Source of the DNA: Halosimplex pelagicum
GTDB lineage: Archaea; Halobacteriota; Halobacteria; Halobacteriales; Haloarculaceae
Direction of reading: 5' to 3'
Length of the DNA: 64,000 nt
NCBI RefSeq assembly: GCF_013415905.1
Contig: NZ_CP058909.1
Span: 2,480,001-2,544,000, forward strand
In this document: piece by piece, positions 41,437-49,691 of the stretch
Layout: the number at the start of each line of letters is the position of its first letter
How positions within the stretch are numbered: position 1 is the stretch's first letter
The notes under the pieces: generated by a model
What the model was told of the DNA's origin: nothing
What the model saw: only the letters and a program-made list of their open reading frames with translations
Database searches by the model: none
Translations under genes and position numbers: made by a program

Positions 41437-42073
41437 TGGACAAACGACTACGAGCTTCGGAGCCATCGACGCGCCTACGACGAGATTCCTGGCGCGAGCC
41501 GCGAAAGACATCGACTACCTCCTGAAAGACTGTTCCCCGACCCCCACTGACGAACGATTCTACAAAGAAGGAGTCGAGACCTACAGGGTGGGCCAGCTCG
41601 AGATCGACGGTGCTGTCATCAGCATCTACAGCTTCGACGCAGGCCGTGTGTTCAACACCCTCCAAGAACGAACCGACGAACCGGACGAGGAAATCTCTCA
41701 GTTCTTCGCTGTGGATTGGCCGGTCCAACAGGAAGACGGTCAGAGTTACCACTCGTTCTACTTCAAGAACCGCCCCTGCGAAGAAAGGATCAGGCAGGCC
41801 CACTGCATCCACAAGGTCAAGATCGCCATCGAGAATCGCGAACTTCCTCAGGAATTCCGCTGCGAGAACTGCTCAGAGCGGGTTCACTGGACGAATCTGA
41901 CCGAAGACTGTGACATGACACTGATGGAACGTGTCATAATGCTAGAGAAGCAAGTCTGCAACTGTGAGGGATCGCTGAATCTCCTCAAGGAGGGAATGGA
42001 CGAAGAAAGTGTTACTTCCCCGACTGTAGCCACCGGTTCTACTCTCGAGCCCGCCGCATCGTCGCTGGATTAG
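41429..42073 (+). CDS. Hypothetical protein with CxxC zinc motifs
   Basis: 214 residues. ATG at 41429 is preceded by GGAGGGGG, a good ribosome-binding sequence. The body contains a Cys/His-rich stretch: 'RPCEERIRQAHCIHKVKIA', then CENCSERVHW and a later CNCEG, likely a zinc-binding domain of SWIM-type layout (CxC...CxH). SWIM domains are DNA- or protein-binding and are present in many haloarchaeal plasmid proteins. The first ~90 residues carry a strand-rich region around 'IDGAVISIYSFDAGRVFNTL'. The upstream 377-bp gap faces the divergent PAS gene. Confidence 0.6.
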   Translation: MSSGQTTTSFGAIDAPTTRFLARAAKDIDYLLKDCSPTPTDERFYKEGVETYRVGQLEIDGAVISIYSFDAGRVFNTLQERTDEPDEEISQFFAVDWPVQQEDGQSYHSFYFKNRPCEERIRQAHCIHKVKIAIENRELPQEFRCENCSERVHWTNLTEDCDMTLMERVIMLEKQVCNCEGSLNLLKEGMDEESVTSPTVATGSTLEPAASSLD

Positions 42074-42262
42074 AGGTCCGAAGCTCTCGTTCATACAAAA
42101 CTAGACGCCCCCCAGCAGCGGCATCCGCGACACCCAATTAATATTACATTAATACACCGAGTTTACCATATTTGCACAGTCCTGTGTAATCGCTCGCATA
42201 ACTGAATCGACCATAACCACAAAGGTTGAATACACAGAGGCCGAATTTTGGGTACACGCCTC

Positions 42263-42958
42263 ATGACGAATCACTGCTGCAAGATTGGGAAGACTATCGA
42301 TAAATATCATCTTCAAGAGAGTGTCATAGGGGGTGATCTGAATGACAGTCTCAAGGCCCGATGGCTTGGGCAAAACGAATTCCCAGAGACAGCCACTCGT
42401 CCACTCACACACTGGTTCAACCAAAAAATTCTGAAGAAGGTCTACTCAGAACACGGCCGAAAGGCGATCGAGACCCAGCTGGAGTCTGACCTTGAAGCCC
42501 TCAACTCAGACGATGAGGTCACTCGGGGGGCCATCATCGACGATCTCGCCGATGACGGGATCGACGGCGAGGAGCTTCTGGACGACTTCGCCAAGCGGTC
42601 GACTATGTACCGGCACCTCACCCAGTGCCTTGAGGCCGAGAAGAACACCGAAAGCGACTCCGATAGCAACTGGGAAGAAGATAAGATCGAGTACGCCCGC
42701 GACACGATGCAGAAAAACGTCGCCGACGTACTTCGGTCTCTCGAGCGCAAGGGGGAGCTTCCCAATGGAACCGAAGCCGAGATTCAGACACCAATCATTC
42801 TTTCCTGCCCGGAATGTTCTACTCAAACTCGGTTCAGCCGGGCGAAAAAGCGCGGTTACATCTGCGCGGACCATTCCGATACTGACGGCGATATTCAAGC
42901 TGACGATATCGACGGTGACGACGGGAGAGAAACCAAGACAACAGCGAACCCGTCCTAA
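42263..42958 (+). CDS. rdfA: RdfA-family protein
   Basis: 231 residues with the start at ATG 42263. The N-terminus CCKIGKTIDKYHLQE, the 'L...WFNQKILKKVYSEHG' segment and 'LTDDY-like ... STMYRHLTQCL' match the haloarchaeal RdfA family. RdfA was named in Haloferax as a factor for rod-shaped cells. The family occurs widely next to SMC-related genes on plasmids, which is the arrangement here. A zinc-ribbon-like CPECS and a distal CADH in the C-terminal half are extra features. The Cys pair near residue 5 (CC) is typical of the family. Role on a plasmid is unknown; segregation or condensation is a reasonable guess. Confidence 0.7.
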   Translation: MTNHCCKIGKTIDKYHLQESVIGGDLNDSLKARWLGQNEFPETATRPLTHWFNQKILKKVYSEHGRKAIETQLESDLEALNSDDEVTRGAIIDDLADDGIDGEELLDDFAKRSTMYRHLTQCLEAEKNTESDSDSNWEEDKIEYARDTMQKNVADVLRSLERKGELPNGTEAEIQTPIILSCPECSTQTRFSRAKKRGYICADHSDTDGDIQADDIDGDDGRETKTTANPS

Positions 42959-43139
42959 CTCGTCTACCTTCAGTTTCTACCGTTTCTCGTCGCGTCTATC
43001 TGCTAAATTGTAGACTAACGATAAGCGATGAGTTTCATAACACTAAATCAGCCGATATTGGCATTTCTGAGGCTTCATTCCGCATAAGAGAGGGGGTTAC
43101 ACCGGTCCCTTTATTACCCGTCTTACCTAATGACGGTGT

Positions 43140-45008
43140 ATGTGGAACCTCGAAATAGAGAACATCGGAGGCATTCGCCTCGGCGAAGCCTCAATCAGTG
43201 CTGGTCCCAACATCATCCAGGCTTCCAACTTCCAAGGGAAGTCCAGCCTTCTTGCCGCAATTCAGACGGTGATGGGCACAACGGGACAATTCGGGGAAGA
43301 ACACCCACTCATGGAGGGGGCGGACGAGGGTCACGTAACCCTTGAAACAGAAGACGCCACCTACAAGACGACCCTGGAACGGTCAGTGGGGGTCGACGGA
43401 AATACAGTCTCCCGAAGCGGAGAAACTTATCTCACAGATGAGCAGGATCAGGTCGCTGCTCGTCTGTTCGCCTTCCTCGGTGAGGACAACCCAGTACGCG
43501 CGGCCGTCCGTGAAAAAGACCAGGAGCGGCTCACCGAACTGCTGAAAAAGCCGCTCGAAACCGAGAACATCGACCTTCGTATCGACAATCTCCGAAGCGA
43601 CATCGTCGACATCGAAGAGGAACTGGATCAGGCCGAGAAAGCAACAGAGAAGCTCCCGCCAGCACAGGAAGAAGTCACCCAACTCGAAGACGAGCTCGAA
43701 GAACTCAAAGACCGGCGTGACGAGCTGGAGGAGAAGGTCGACGAGGACACCGAGCAGCGCGACCTTCGAAACGAACTCACCAGCAAGCAATCGGAACTGG
43801 ATCGGAAAGAGAGCCAGTTGGAGCGGCTTCAAAAGCAGATTGCCCGACGTGAGGAACAGCTCGAAGAGAAGAAAGCGGAACTCGACGACCTGGAGGTCCC
43901 CGAAGAACTGGACCTCAACACCAACATCGACGAAAAGCAAGACCGCGTCGAGGAACTGGAACTCAAGATCGACCTGCTCGGAGACCTCTACCGCAGCAAC
44001 AAGGCAGTCCTCGATGAGAACGAACTGGCTCTTATCACCGACGTCGACCGAAGTATCTCGGGGGATACCTTCGACTGCTTCGTCTGCGGCCAGGACACAA
44101 CTGAGGAGGACGTCGAAGAACGGCTCCAGGCCATCAAGGAGAAGCAGCAGTCGCTTCAGGATGAGAAGGCTTCGCTGGACGAGGAGATCAACGAAATTCA
44201 AGAACGAAAACAGGAGATCCGGTCGAACCGCCAGAAGAAGGAGCAGCTTGAAAACAAGGTCAAACAGCTGAAAGTCGACATCCAAGAAGACGAACGCGAT
44301 GTCGAAAATCTCGAAGATGAGATCGAGGAACTGGAGGGGGAGGTCGAAGAACTGGAAGCGGAATACGAGGAGGCCGAACAGGAAGAAGAAGAGCACAGTT
44401 CGGAACTGAAAACGGTCCAGCAGAAGATCGGGACGACGGAGAACAAGCTCAGCCGTGCGAAAGACAAACTCGACCGGCTGGAAGATGAGGCGAGCGACCG
44501 CGACGAGGTCGAGGAAGAACTGGAAGAGAAGAAAGAGGAACTGGAGGAACTGAAGCAGCGCCGGGAGAAGAAGTACGACGAACTCGTCGACCAGTTCGAC
44601 GACGCGATGGATGACATCATCAGCACGTTCGCACCCGGTTTCGATGGGGCGTTCCTCAACAAGATCAAGAACCCCGACGACTCTGTCGAGTTCGAGATCA
44701 ACCTCGCCCGCGAAGGACGTACGACGGATGTGGAGAACCTCAGCGAAGGTGAACGCGAACTCGTCGGGATCGTCACGGCCCTCGCCGGGTACCGGACGTT
44801 CAACGTCGACGAACGAGTCCCGTGCATCCTCCTTGACGGTATCGGTCAGCTTGCCGCCGAGCACATCCGGCACATGATCGAGTACCTCGAGAACACCGCA
44901 GAGATCCTCGTCACGACGGCCTATCCCGAAGCGGGCACCTTCGATGGGCAGACCATCTCCCCCGACAGCTGGGAAGTCATCTCGAACGAAGAAGCCGCAG
45001 CGCCGTAA
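43140..45008 (+). CDS. Archaea-specific SMC/Rad50-related ATPase
   Basis: 622 residues. Walker A is ASNFQGKSS (28-36). A long coiled coil runs from ~130 to ~510, and its midpoint has the zinc hook CFVCG at about residue 312 (CxxC, as in Rad50). The C-terminal head contains the ABC signature LSEGER (~534) and the Walker B CILLDGIG (~561-568). At 622 residues it is shorter than Rad50 (~880) and SMC (~1150). It is expected to dimerise at both the head and the hook and to bind or tether DNA. No Mre11-like gene is near. It follows the RdfA gene with a 181-bp gap, a pairing seen in haloarchaea. Confidence 0.88.
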   Translation: MWNLEIENIGGIRLGEASISAGPNIIQASNFQGKSSLLAAIQTVMGTTGQFGEEHPLMEGADEGHVTLETEDATYKTTLERSVGVDGNTVSRSGETYLTDEQDQVAARLFAFLGEDNPVRAAVREKDQERLTELLKKPLETENIDLRIDNLRSDIVDIEEELDQAEKATEKLPPAQEEVTQLEDELEELKDRRDELEEKVDEDTEQRDLRNELTSKQSELDRKESQLERLQKQIARREEQLEEKKAELDDLEVPEELDLNTNIDEKQDRVEELELKIDLLGDLYRSNKAVLDENELALITDVDRSISGDTFDCFVCGQDTTEEDVEERLQAIKEKQQSLQDEKASLDEEINEIQERKQEIRSNRQKKEQLENKVKQLKVDIQEDERDVENLEDEIEELEGEVEELEAEYEEAEQEEEEHSSELKTVQQKIGTTENKLSRAKDKLDRLEDEASDRDEVEEELEEKKEELEELKQRREKKYDELVDQFDDAMDDIISTFAPGFDGAFLNKIKNPDDSVEFEINLAREGRTTDVENLSEGERELVGIVTALAGYRTFNVDERVPCILLDGIGQLAAEHIRHMIEYLENTAEILVTTAYPEAGTFDGQTISPDSWEVISNEEAAAP

Positions 45009-45049
45009 CCGACCCGTAGCCCCAAGCTGAACCGGCTCTTTTGAGTGTG

Positions 45050-45080
45050 TTTTTCCCCCTCGGTGTAGAGTGGAGTAGAG
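45050..45080 (+). promoter_or_regulatory. Shared promoter-like motif (copy h), upstream of the 45098 gene
   Basis: TTTTTC, CTCG ending at position 13, AGTGGAGTAGAG at about positions 20-31. It lies 48 bases before the ATG at 45098 and 42 bases after the SMC stop. Confidence 0.45.
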
Positions 45081-45097
45081 TTTGGTTAGGAGTCACT

Positions 45098-45622
45098 ATG
45101 AGTCAAGCATCATCAACCGCTGGTCAGAGCAGAACAGCCCCACTCACGCAAGAATTGAACGAGGACGTCGACTATTTCGATGGGGAGCACGCGACAACTG
45201 AAGAGATCCTCAACGAGTACACGGACCTCCCACCCGAAAAACAGCGAGGGCGGCCCGTACTTTCGTACCAAGTCCCGGACCAAATTGCGGAGGAACTGCT
45301 AACGTCACTGCCGGTAACCCCGCTCTACCGATACAGTCGAGAAACCGAGGCAACTACGGCATGGAAGATCGGAGACACGACGAAGGCCCTGATTCGATAC
45401 GAGGACCAGGACCGCGCTGCCGGGCCGCAATACATGCTTCCACCACTAGGCGAGACGCAGTTAGACCTCCGATGGATGATGTTCCAGTCCATCTTCCGCG
45501 AGGTCCCGTTCACGATCAACTATCTCCCCGAAGAAACGGTTCGTTCCATACTCCAAACGACGCGACCAGAGCATCGCGCAGGAGTAGAACAGTTACTCAA
45601 CAACCATCGAGTAGACCAGTAG
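45098..45622 (+). CDS. Hypothetical protein (174 aa)
   Basis: 174 residues. No motif recognised. The chain shows a mixed alpha/beta arrangement with 'RGRPVLSYQVPDQIAEELLTSLPVTPLYRYSRE' and a helix pair at the end. The ATG at 45098 opens cleanly. A 247-bp gap with a variant promoter-like motif separates it from the next gene. Confidence 0.55.
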   Translation: MSQASSTAGQSRTAPLTQELNEDVDYFDGEHATTEEILNEYTDLPPEKQRGRPVLSYQVPDQIAEELLTSLPVTPLYRYSRETEATTAWKIGDTTKALIRYEDQDRAAGPQYMLPPLGETQLDLRWMMFQSIFREVPFTINYLPEETVRSILQTTRPEHRAGVEQLLNNHRVDQ

Positions 45623-45804
45623 TATCAGGCAGCCTCCCCCAGCTCAATGCGCTTTCCCGAAATATCGTACAGAACAGTTCTGCCGATCGCCAGATTTGGA
45701 ACAGACTTACTGCGTCCCAAACTGCCCGACTTACCATCCCGGTAACAGGTAGAGGGGAGGAACGGTGATGCTGGCTGTTCTCGACCCGGCTCTCATAAAG
45801 AGGG

Positions 45805-45830
45805 TTTGTATCACCCGAAAGGGAGTGAAG
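45805..45830 (+). promoter_or_regulatory. TTTGTATC variant of the shared promoter-like motif, upstream of the 45870 gene
   Basis: TTTGTATCACCCG then GGGAGTGAAGG; the run of T is broken by G as in the copy at 14646. It lies 65 bases before the ATG at 45870. Confidence 0.35.
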
Positions 45831-45869
45831 GGGTCAGAAAGGGTAGTAGAACCCTGAATACCTGAAATT

Positions 45870-46592
45870 ATGCCCAGAGAAAGAACTGTCATTTACGTCC
45901 CGAGCATAGATGAAGCGTCCGACAGGTTGAACCTGCCCGTCGAAAATCCAGTCAACGATGACGACTGGGGTCTGGTCGCAGAAGGATATGCGTACGTACG
46001 GATCGAATTCGTCTACTCAGAAGAGACGGTTCGAATCGCACGAACAGCGTACAATCGCCTGTGTGCCGAATATCCTGCAGAAGCGTTCGCTCTCAACAAC
46101 GCGACGAAAGAAATCCTCGACGTGGGGAGTGACGCCATTCTCGACCTAAAGCACGGCGAAGTACCTCTGAAAGGAATCGAGAACGAGATCCCGAAGGCCG
46201 TGGCAACTGTCTTCGCAATGCAGGCAAACGAAGGACTGCGAGACTGGCCTGCAGTCCCGGAAGGCACGAGCGGAGACAGCGACGTGCCCCCAATCACCGC
46301 AGTCGAACCGGTCTATCCTGACGTCGACGCTGAGACCTCGCGATGGGTCTCCTGTACGCTGGAGTGGGACGCCGACCGCGAGGTATTCGTCAACTCGCAG
46401 GCGGACCCAGACTGGGAACTCGACGATGAAGCAGCTCCAGACACGAACTACATCGTCTACAACCAGAACTACGGAAGCCTCGAGGAAGCGATGGTCAAGG
46501 CACTAGAAGATACGGAGTGGGAACAGGCTTCCCCGACAGCCATCGTAGAACCAGACGAAGGTGAGTCGCCAGAGTGGGGGACTGCGGTATGA
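45870..46592 (+). CDS. Hypothetical protein (240 aa)
   Basis: 240 residues, strongly acidic. A region 'EETVRIARTAYNRLCAEYPAEAFALNNATKEILDVGSDAILDLKHGEVP' is helical, followed by a strand-rich part. No family recognised. It overlaps the next gene by 4 bp (ATGA), so they form a coupled pair. Confidence 0.6.
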   Translation: MPRERTVIYVPSIDEASDRLNLPVENPVNDDDWGLVAEGYAYVRIEFVYSEETVRIARTAYNRLCAEYPAEAFALNNATKEILDVGSDAILDLKHGEVPLKGIENEIPKAVATVFAMQANEGLRDWPAVPEGTSGDSDVPPITAVEPVYPDVDAETSRWVSCTLEWDADREVFVNSQADPDWELDDEAAPDTNYIVYNQNYGSLEEAMVKALEDTEWEQASPTAIVEPDEGESPEWGTAV

Positions 46593-46822
46593 ACCACCGA
46601 ATCAATTTCGTCGCGGTACTCGCTGATTCGGTGACCGAAGAGTTCGACAAGCCCCCGGAAGAACTGAGCGATCAAGAACTCGAAGACGCAGCCGAGGAGT
46701 ACTTCGATTCGCTGACCGAGTCCGAGCTCAGAAGTCTGTACCGCGACGGCCCAATCACCATCGACGACGTTTTCGAAGAGGAGCCAGAGGAAAATCCTGA
46801 TACTGGTTCAGCGCAAGCGTAA
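46589..46822 (+). CDS. Small acidic hypothetical protein (77 aa)
   Basis: 77 residues starting at ATG 46589, which overlaps the preceding stop (ATGA). Predominantly helical, rich in E and D, with a repeated E-E-L/S-D pattern (PPEELSDQELEDAAEEYFDSLTESEL). It looks like a binding partner of the upstream product. Confidence 0.5.
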   Translation: MNHRINFVAVLADSVTEEFDKPPEELSDQELEDAAEEYFDSLTESELRSLYRDGPITIDDVFEEEPEENPDTGSAQA

Positions 46823-46886
46823 CGAACGGTTTCGGATGTTCACCGCTCGCTGGTGAGCATTATCCCCATCACTCAGACACACATCT

Positions 46887-48788
46887 ATGGAAGTTAAAAA
46901 CGCAGACGCGGACTCGCAAAGTACGATCAACAGAACTGGACCCGCAGCCACCCTTTTCGAGACCATCGAAGCAGGCGAGAAGATCGTCGTGGTCGACCTG
47001 TTCGCCGGCGCTGGAGGAATGAGTTCGGGTGCTATCCGGGTTCTCAGCCGGATCGCCGAAGAGGTCGGCAAACCCGTCGACGAGATCGCTGAAGTCATCG
47101 CAGTCAACCATTGGAGTTGCGCGATCGAAACCCACAGCAAGAACTACTCGTGGGCGACCCATTTCCACTCGGAAATTCAGGAACTCCGTCCGCGTGACAT
47201 CGTGAAGGACGAACGTACAGACCTGCAGAAGGGCGATACGATCAATCTACTTATCGGGTGTCCTGACTGTACGTACTTCTCCAGTGCCCGTGGCGGTGGC
47301 CCGAAAGACCCAGACTCGCGGGCAACGCCGCGCGAAATCCTTGACTGGGTTGAGAGGCTGGACGTCCGCAATCTGCTGTTCGAGAACGTACCCGAGTTCC
47401 GCAGTTGGGGACCTCTTGATTCCAATAACGAAGTAATTGAAAGTAAAAAGGGAGAGTACTTCGACAACTGGATCAACGCGCTGAATATCGAGGGCTTCGC
47501 TGTCGACTGGAAGATTCTCAACGCTGCCGACTACGGCGATGCGACATCGAGGCGGCGGCTGTTCGTTGCTGGCCGGAAGGACAGCGGCGTTTCGTGGCCC
47601 AGGCAGACGCACAGTGAGAACGGAAATGTGTCGGACACCGAAGAGTGGCGAACTGCTGCAGATATCATCGACTGGAGCGACCCCGGCGAGTCAGTCTGGA
47701 TACGTGACCTCGAGGACGGCCGTCGGAAACCCCTGAAGAACACGACGATGCAGCGTATCGCCGAGGGGGTTCGGCGTCACGGTGACGATGTTCTCAAACC
47801 GTTCGCGGATGTGTTGGAGAACATCGGACGCGATGATGTCTACGAAATGCGTGATAACATCGTCCCTGCAGCTGACGCCGAACTGGTCGCCAAGTCGGTT
47901 TCCCAGCCCTTCCTCGTCAAGTACTACGGGACGTCCACAGCTCGGCCGATCACAGAACCGCTCGACACTATCACCTCCGGTGGTGAGAAGTTCGCGCTGT
48001 GTACCCCCTACATCTTGGGCCAGCACAGCAACTCGGTCCCCCGTGCCGTCGATGAACGGCCCACGCCGACCGTCTGTACGAGTGGAAAGATCTCTCTTCT
48101 ACGGCCAAACACGATGGTCCTCGGCCAACACGGAGGGGCACAGGCGAAACCGGTAACAGAGAACCCTCTCCCGACCGTCGCAAGCCGGGGAGCAATCAGC
48201 AAGTTCACCGCTTCGCCGTTCGTCCTCCCCAAAAACGGAAAACAGCGCGGCCTCTTCTCAAACAAGAGCTACCTGGAGAAGCCGCTGCACACCATCGTCG
48301 CAGGCCGAATCGATCAGGGGTACACCGTTACACCCTATCTGGTCCCCTTCTACGGTGAGCGGTCAGGCCAGCGTCCACGCACCCACGACATCAGTGAACC
48401 CCACCCAACGATCCCGGCATCGGCCATCAAGCGCGGTCTCATCGAGCCGTATCTGGTCGAGTATTACGGAAACGGGACGGCCCAACCTGTCACCGGTCCT
48501 CTCCCAACCGTGACCACAAAGGAACGGTTCGCGTTATGTGTTCCCGAGCTATTCCCGCTCGGTATCGACATCAACTTCCGAATGCTCAAGCCCGAAGAAC
48601 TGGCTGCGGCGATGGGCTTCGAGAACTACGAATTCACAGGCAACAAGACAGAGACGGTGAAGCAGATCGGCAACGCTGTCCCAGTCAACACGGCAGAGTC
48701 CCTCTGTGAAGAGCTGCTCCTCGGAAGTAGTCCGACGCTGGATTCATTCACCGACTCGGGTACTACAGGCGTCGGGGCAGACGATTGA
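46887..48788 (+). CDS. C5-cytosine DNA methyltransferase with an extended repeat domain
   Basis: 633 residues. Motif I is DLFAGAGG (37-44). Motif IV, normally PPCQ-x-FS, reads PDCTYFS with the catalytic nucleophile at C128 and an extra C125. ENV (motif VI) and RRRLFVAG (motif VIII) follow, and QIGNAVPV (motif X) is near the C-terminus. Between VIII and X lies a region of five or six repeats resembling 'PFLVKYYG...PITEPLDTITS..FAL', the extended target-recognition domain of some bacterial and haloarchaeal enzymes. It makes 5-methylcytosine. No restriction gene accompanies it. Confidence 0.88.
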   Translation: MEVKNADADSQSTINRTGPAATLFETIEAGEKIVVVDLFAGAGGMSSGAIRVLSRIAEEVGKPVDEIAEVIAVNHWSCAIETHSKNYSWATHFHSEIQELRPRDIVKDERTDLQKGDTINLLIGCPDCTYFSSARGGGPKDPDSRATPREILDWVERLDVRNLLFENVPEFRSWGPLDSNNEVIESKKGEYFDNWINALNIEGFAVDWKILNAADYGDATSRRRLFVAGRKDSGVSWPRQTHSENGNVSDTEEWRTAADIIDWSDPGESVWIRDLEDGRRKPLKNTTMQRIAEGVRRHGDDVLKPFADVLENIGRDDVYEMRDNIVPAADAELVAKSVSQPFLVKYYGTSTARPITEPLDTITSGGEKFALCTPYILGQHSNSVPRAVDERPTPTVCTSGKISLLRPNTMVLGQHGGAQAKPVTENPLPTVASRGAISKFTASPFVLPKNGKQRGLFSNKSYLEKPLHTIVAGRIDQGYTVTPYLVPFYGERSGQRPRTHDISEPHPTIPASAIKRGLIEPYLVEYYGNGTAQPVTGPLPTVTTKERFALCVPELFPLGIDINFRMLKPEELAAAMGFENYEFTGNKTETVKQIGNAVPVNTAESLCEELLLGSSPTLDSFTDSGTTGVGADD

Positions 48789-48894
48789 CATAGTTGAGAC
48801 AGTGTAAGCGCGTCTCAGCTACCAAAATTTCCAGTCCAGTGACCCTTCATCGCACCGAACTATTATAACGCTCCCCCGAATATCGTTTTATGCG

Positions 48895-49203
48895 ATGCAA
48901 GAGCTCAGTGCCTTCCAGCGGGATCTGCTGCATGTCCTCGCTGGACTAAATGAACCACATGGGCTGGCCATCAAAGAGGAGCTGGAGGACTACTATGACG
49001 GTGAAGTAAATCATGGCCGGCTGTACCCGAACCTCGACAAGTTAGACGAGTTCGGGCTAATCGAGAAAGACAAGTTCGACGACCGCACCAACATCTACGA
49101 GATCACTGACGAAGGAGAGCAGGTTCTCGATCAGCGAGCAGCGTGGGAAAAGCAGTACTACCGACCGACACCGCAACGAGCCGCCGCTACGCAAGGTGAC
49201 TAA
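48895..49203 (+). CDS. PadR-family transcriptional regulator
   Basis: 102 residues with the PadR plan: helix 1 'FQRDLLHVLAGLNEPHGLAIKEELEDYY', then 'VNHGRLYPNLDKLDEFGLIEKD' (the recognition helix and wing), and a closing strand 'YEITDEGEQVLDQRAAWE'. It is a winged-helix dimer that usually represses adjacent genes. The next gene starts 2 bp after its stop, and the upstream side has a TATTATAACG TATA-type element about 30 bp before the ATG. Confidence 0.85.
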   Translation: MQELSAFQRDLLHVLAGLNEPHGLAIKEELEDYYDGEVNHGRLYPNLDKLDEFGLIEKDKFDDRTNIYEITDEGEQVLDQRAAWEKQYYRPTPQRAAATQGD

Positions 49204-49205
49204 CC

Positions 49206-49436
49206 ATGTCCAACAGCACCGCAAGCGACAGCATCAACGACCGGATGGTACAGATCAGCGAACTCATCGACCAGGACAGCGAAGCAGCCCGACTCCAAGG
49301 GAGCGTCCTCGCAGGATGTCTCCTCGGTGGGTGGCTCGTCGCTGGGGCCATCGCACTCGGGTTCTCCCCACTCATCGCCGGCCTGATGCTCACAGTGGGC
49401 GTCATCGGAGGCATCGGCGCAAGGGTCATGGTGTGA
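49206..49436 (+). CDS. Small membrane protein coupled to the PadR gene
   Basis: 76 residues with a polar N-terminus of ~30 and one or two hydrophobic helices (LAGCLLGGWLVAGAIALGF, LIAGLMLTVGVIGGIGARV). It is probably cotranscribed with PadR (2-bp gap). Function unknown; small membrane proteins under PadR control are often transport-related, but no transporter is near. Confidence 0.6.
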   Translation: MSNSTASDSINDRMVQISELIDQDSEAARLQGSVLAGCLLGGWLVAGAIALGFSPLIAGLMLTVGVIGGIGARVMV

Positions 49437-49535
49437 ACGGACTACCATTCAAGCAGCAACAGTAACCACAAGGCGACAGCGAGCGAGAAACGCACCGAGA
49501 ACAGCAGAACCAAGCGGCCAGCTATTGCTTTGGTA

Positions 49536-49581
49536 CCTTACCAAGAGATTCAGACGGCTGTGTTGGAACGTCTTGGTAAGG
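49536..49581. repeat. 46-bp dispersed palindrome, copy 3
   Basis: Arms CCTTACCAAG (49536-49545) and CTTGGTAAGG (49572-49581) enclose 26 bp. It sits just upstream of copy i of the shared promoter-like motif, 17 bp between them, so it could act on transcription of the following gene. Confidence 0.85.
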
Positions 49582-49597
49582 TTCGGGGGTAAGACAG

Positions 49598-49629
49598 TTT
49601 TTGCCTCCCGGAGAAGTTGAAGGATAGAG
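49598..49629 (+). promoter_or_regulatory. Shared promoter-like motif (copy i), upstream of the MBL gene
   Basis: TTTTTG, TCCCG ending at position 13, GTTGAAGGATAGAG from position 19. It is 94 bases before the ATG at 49692. The nearest upstream stop is 161 bases away, too far for a terminator. Confidence 0.5.
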
Positions 49630-49691
49630 TTTGAGAGAGATGACCTCTCTCAGGCAAGCAACTTCGAACCACAACCCAGAACAACGAAACC

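Noticed and set aside
43383..44873. Long open frame (496 codons) on the minus strand
   Set aside because: It is antisense to the SMC-like coiled coil, whose repeated E/K/L codons keep that frame open; the translation is a Leu/Phe-rich string with no motif.
2280..49629. T5 runs as transcription terminators
   Set aside because: Several copies follow a stop codon, but at 17925 and 21738 no gene ends upstream, and the CCCG/GTGAAG part extends beyond what a T-tract terminator needs.
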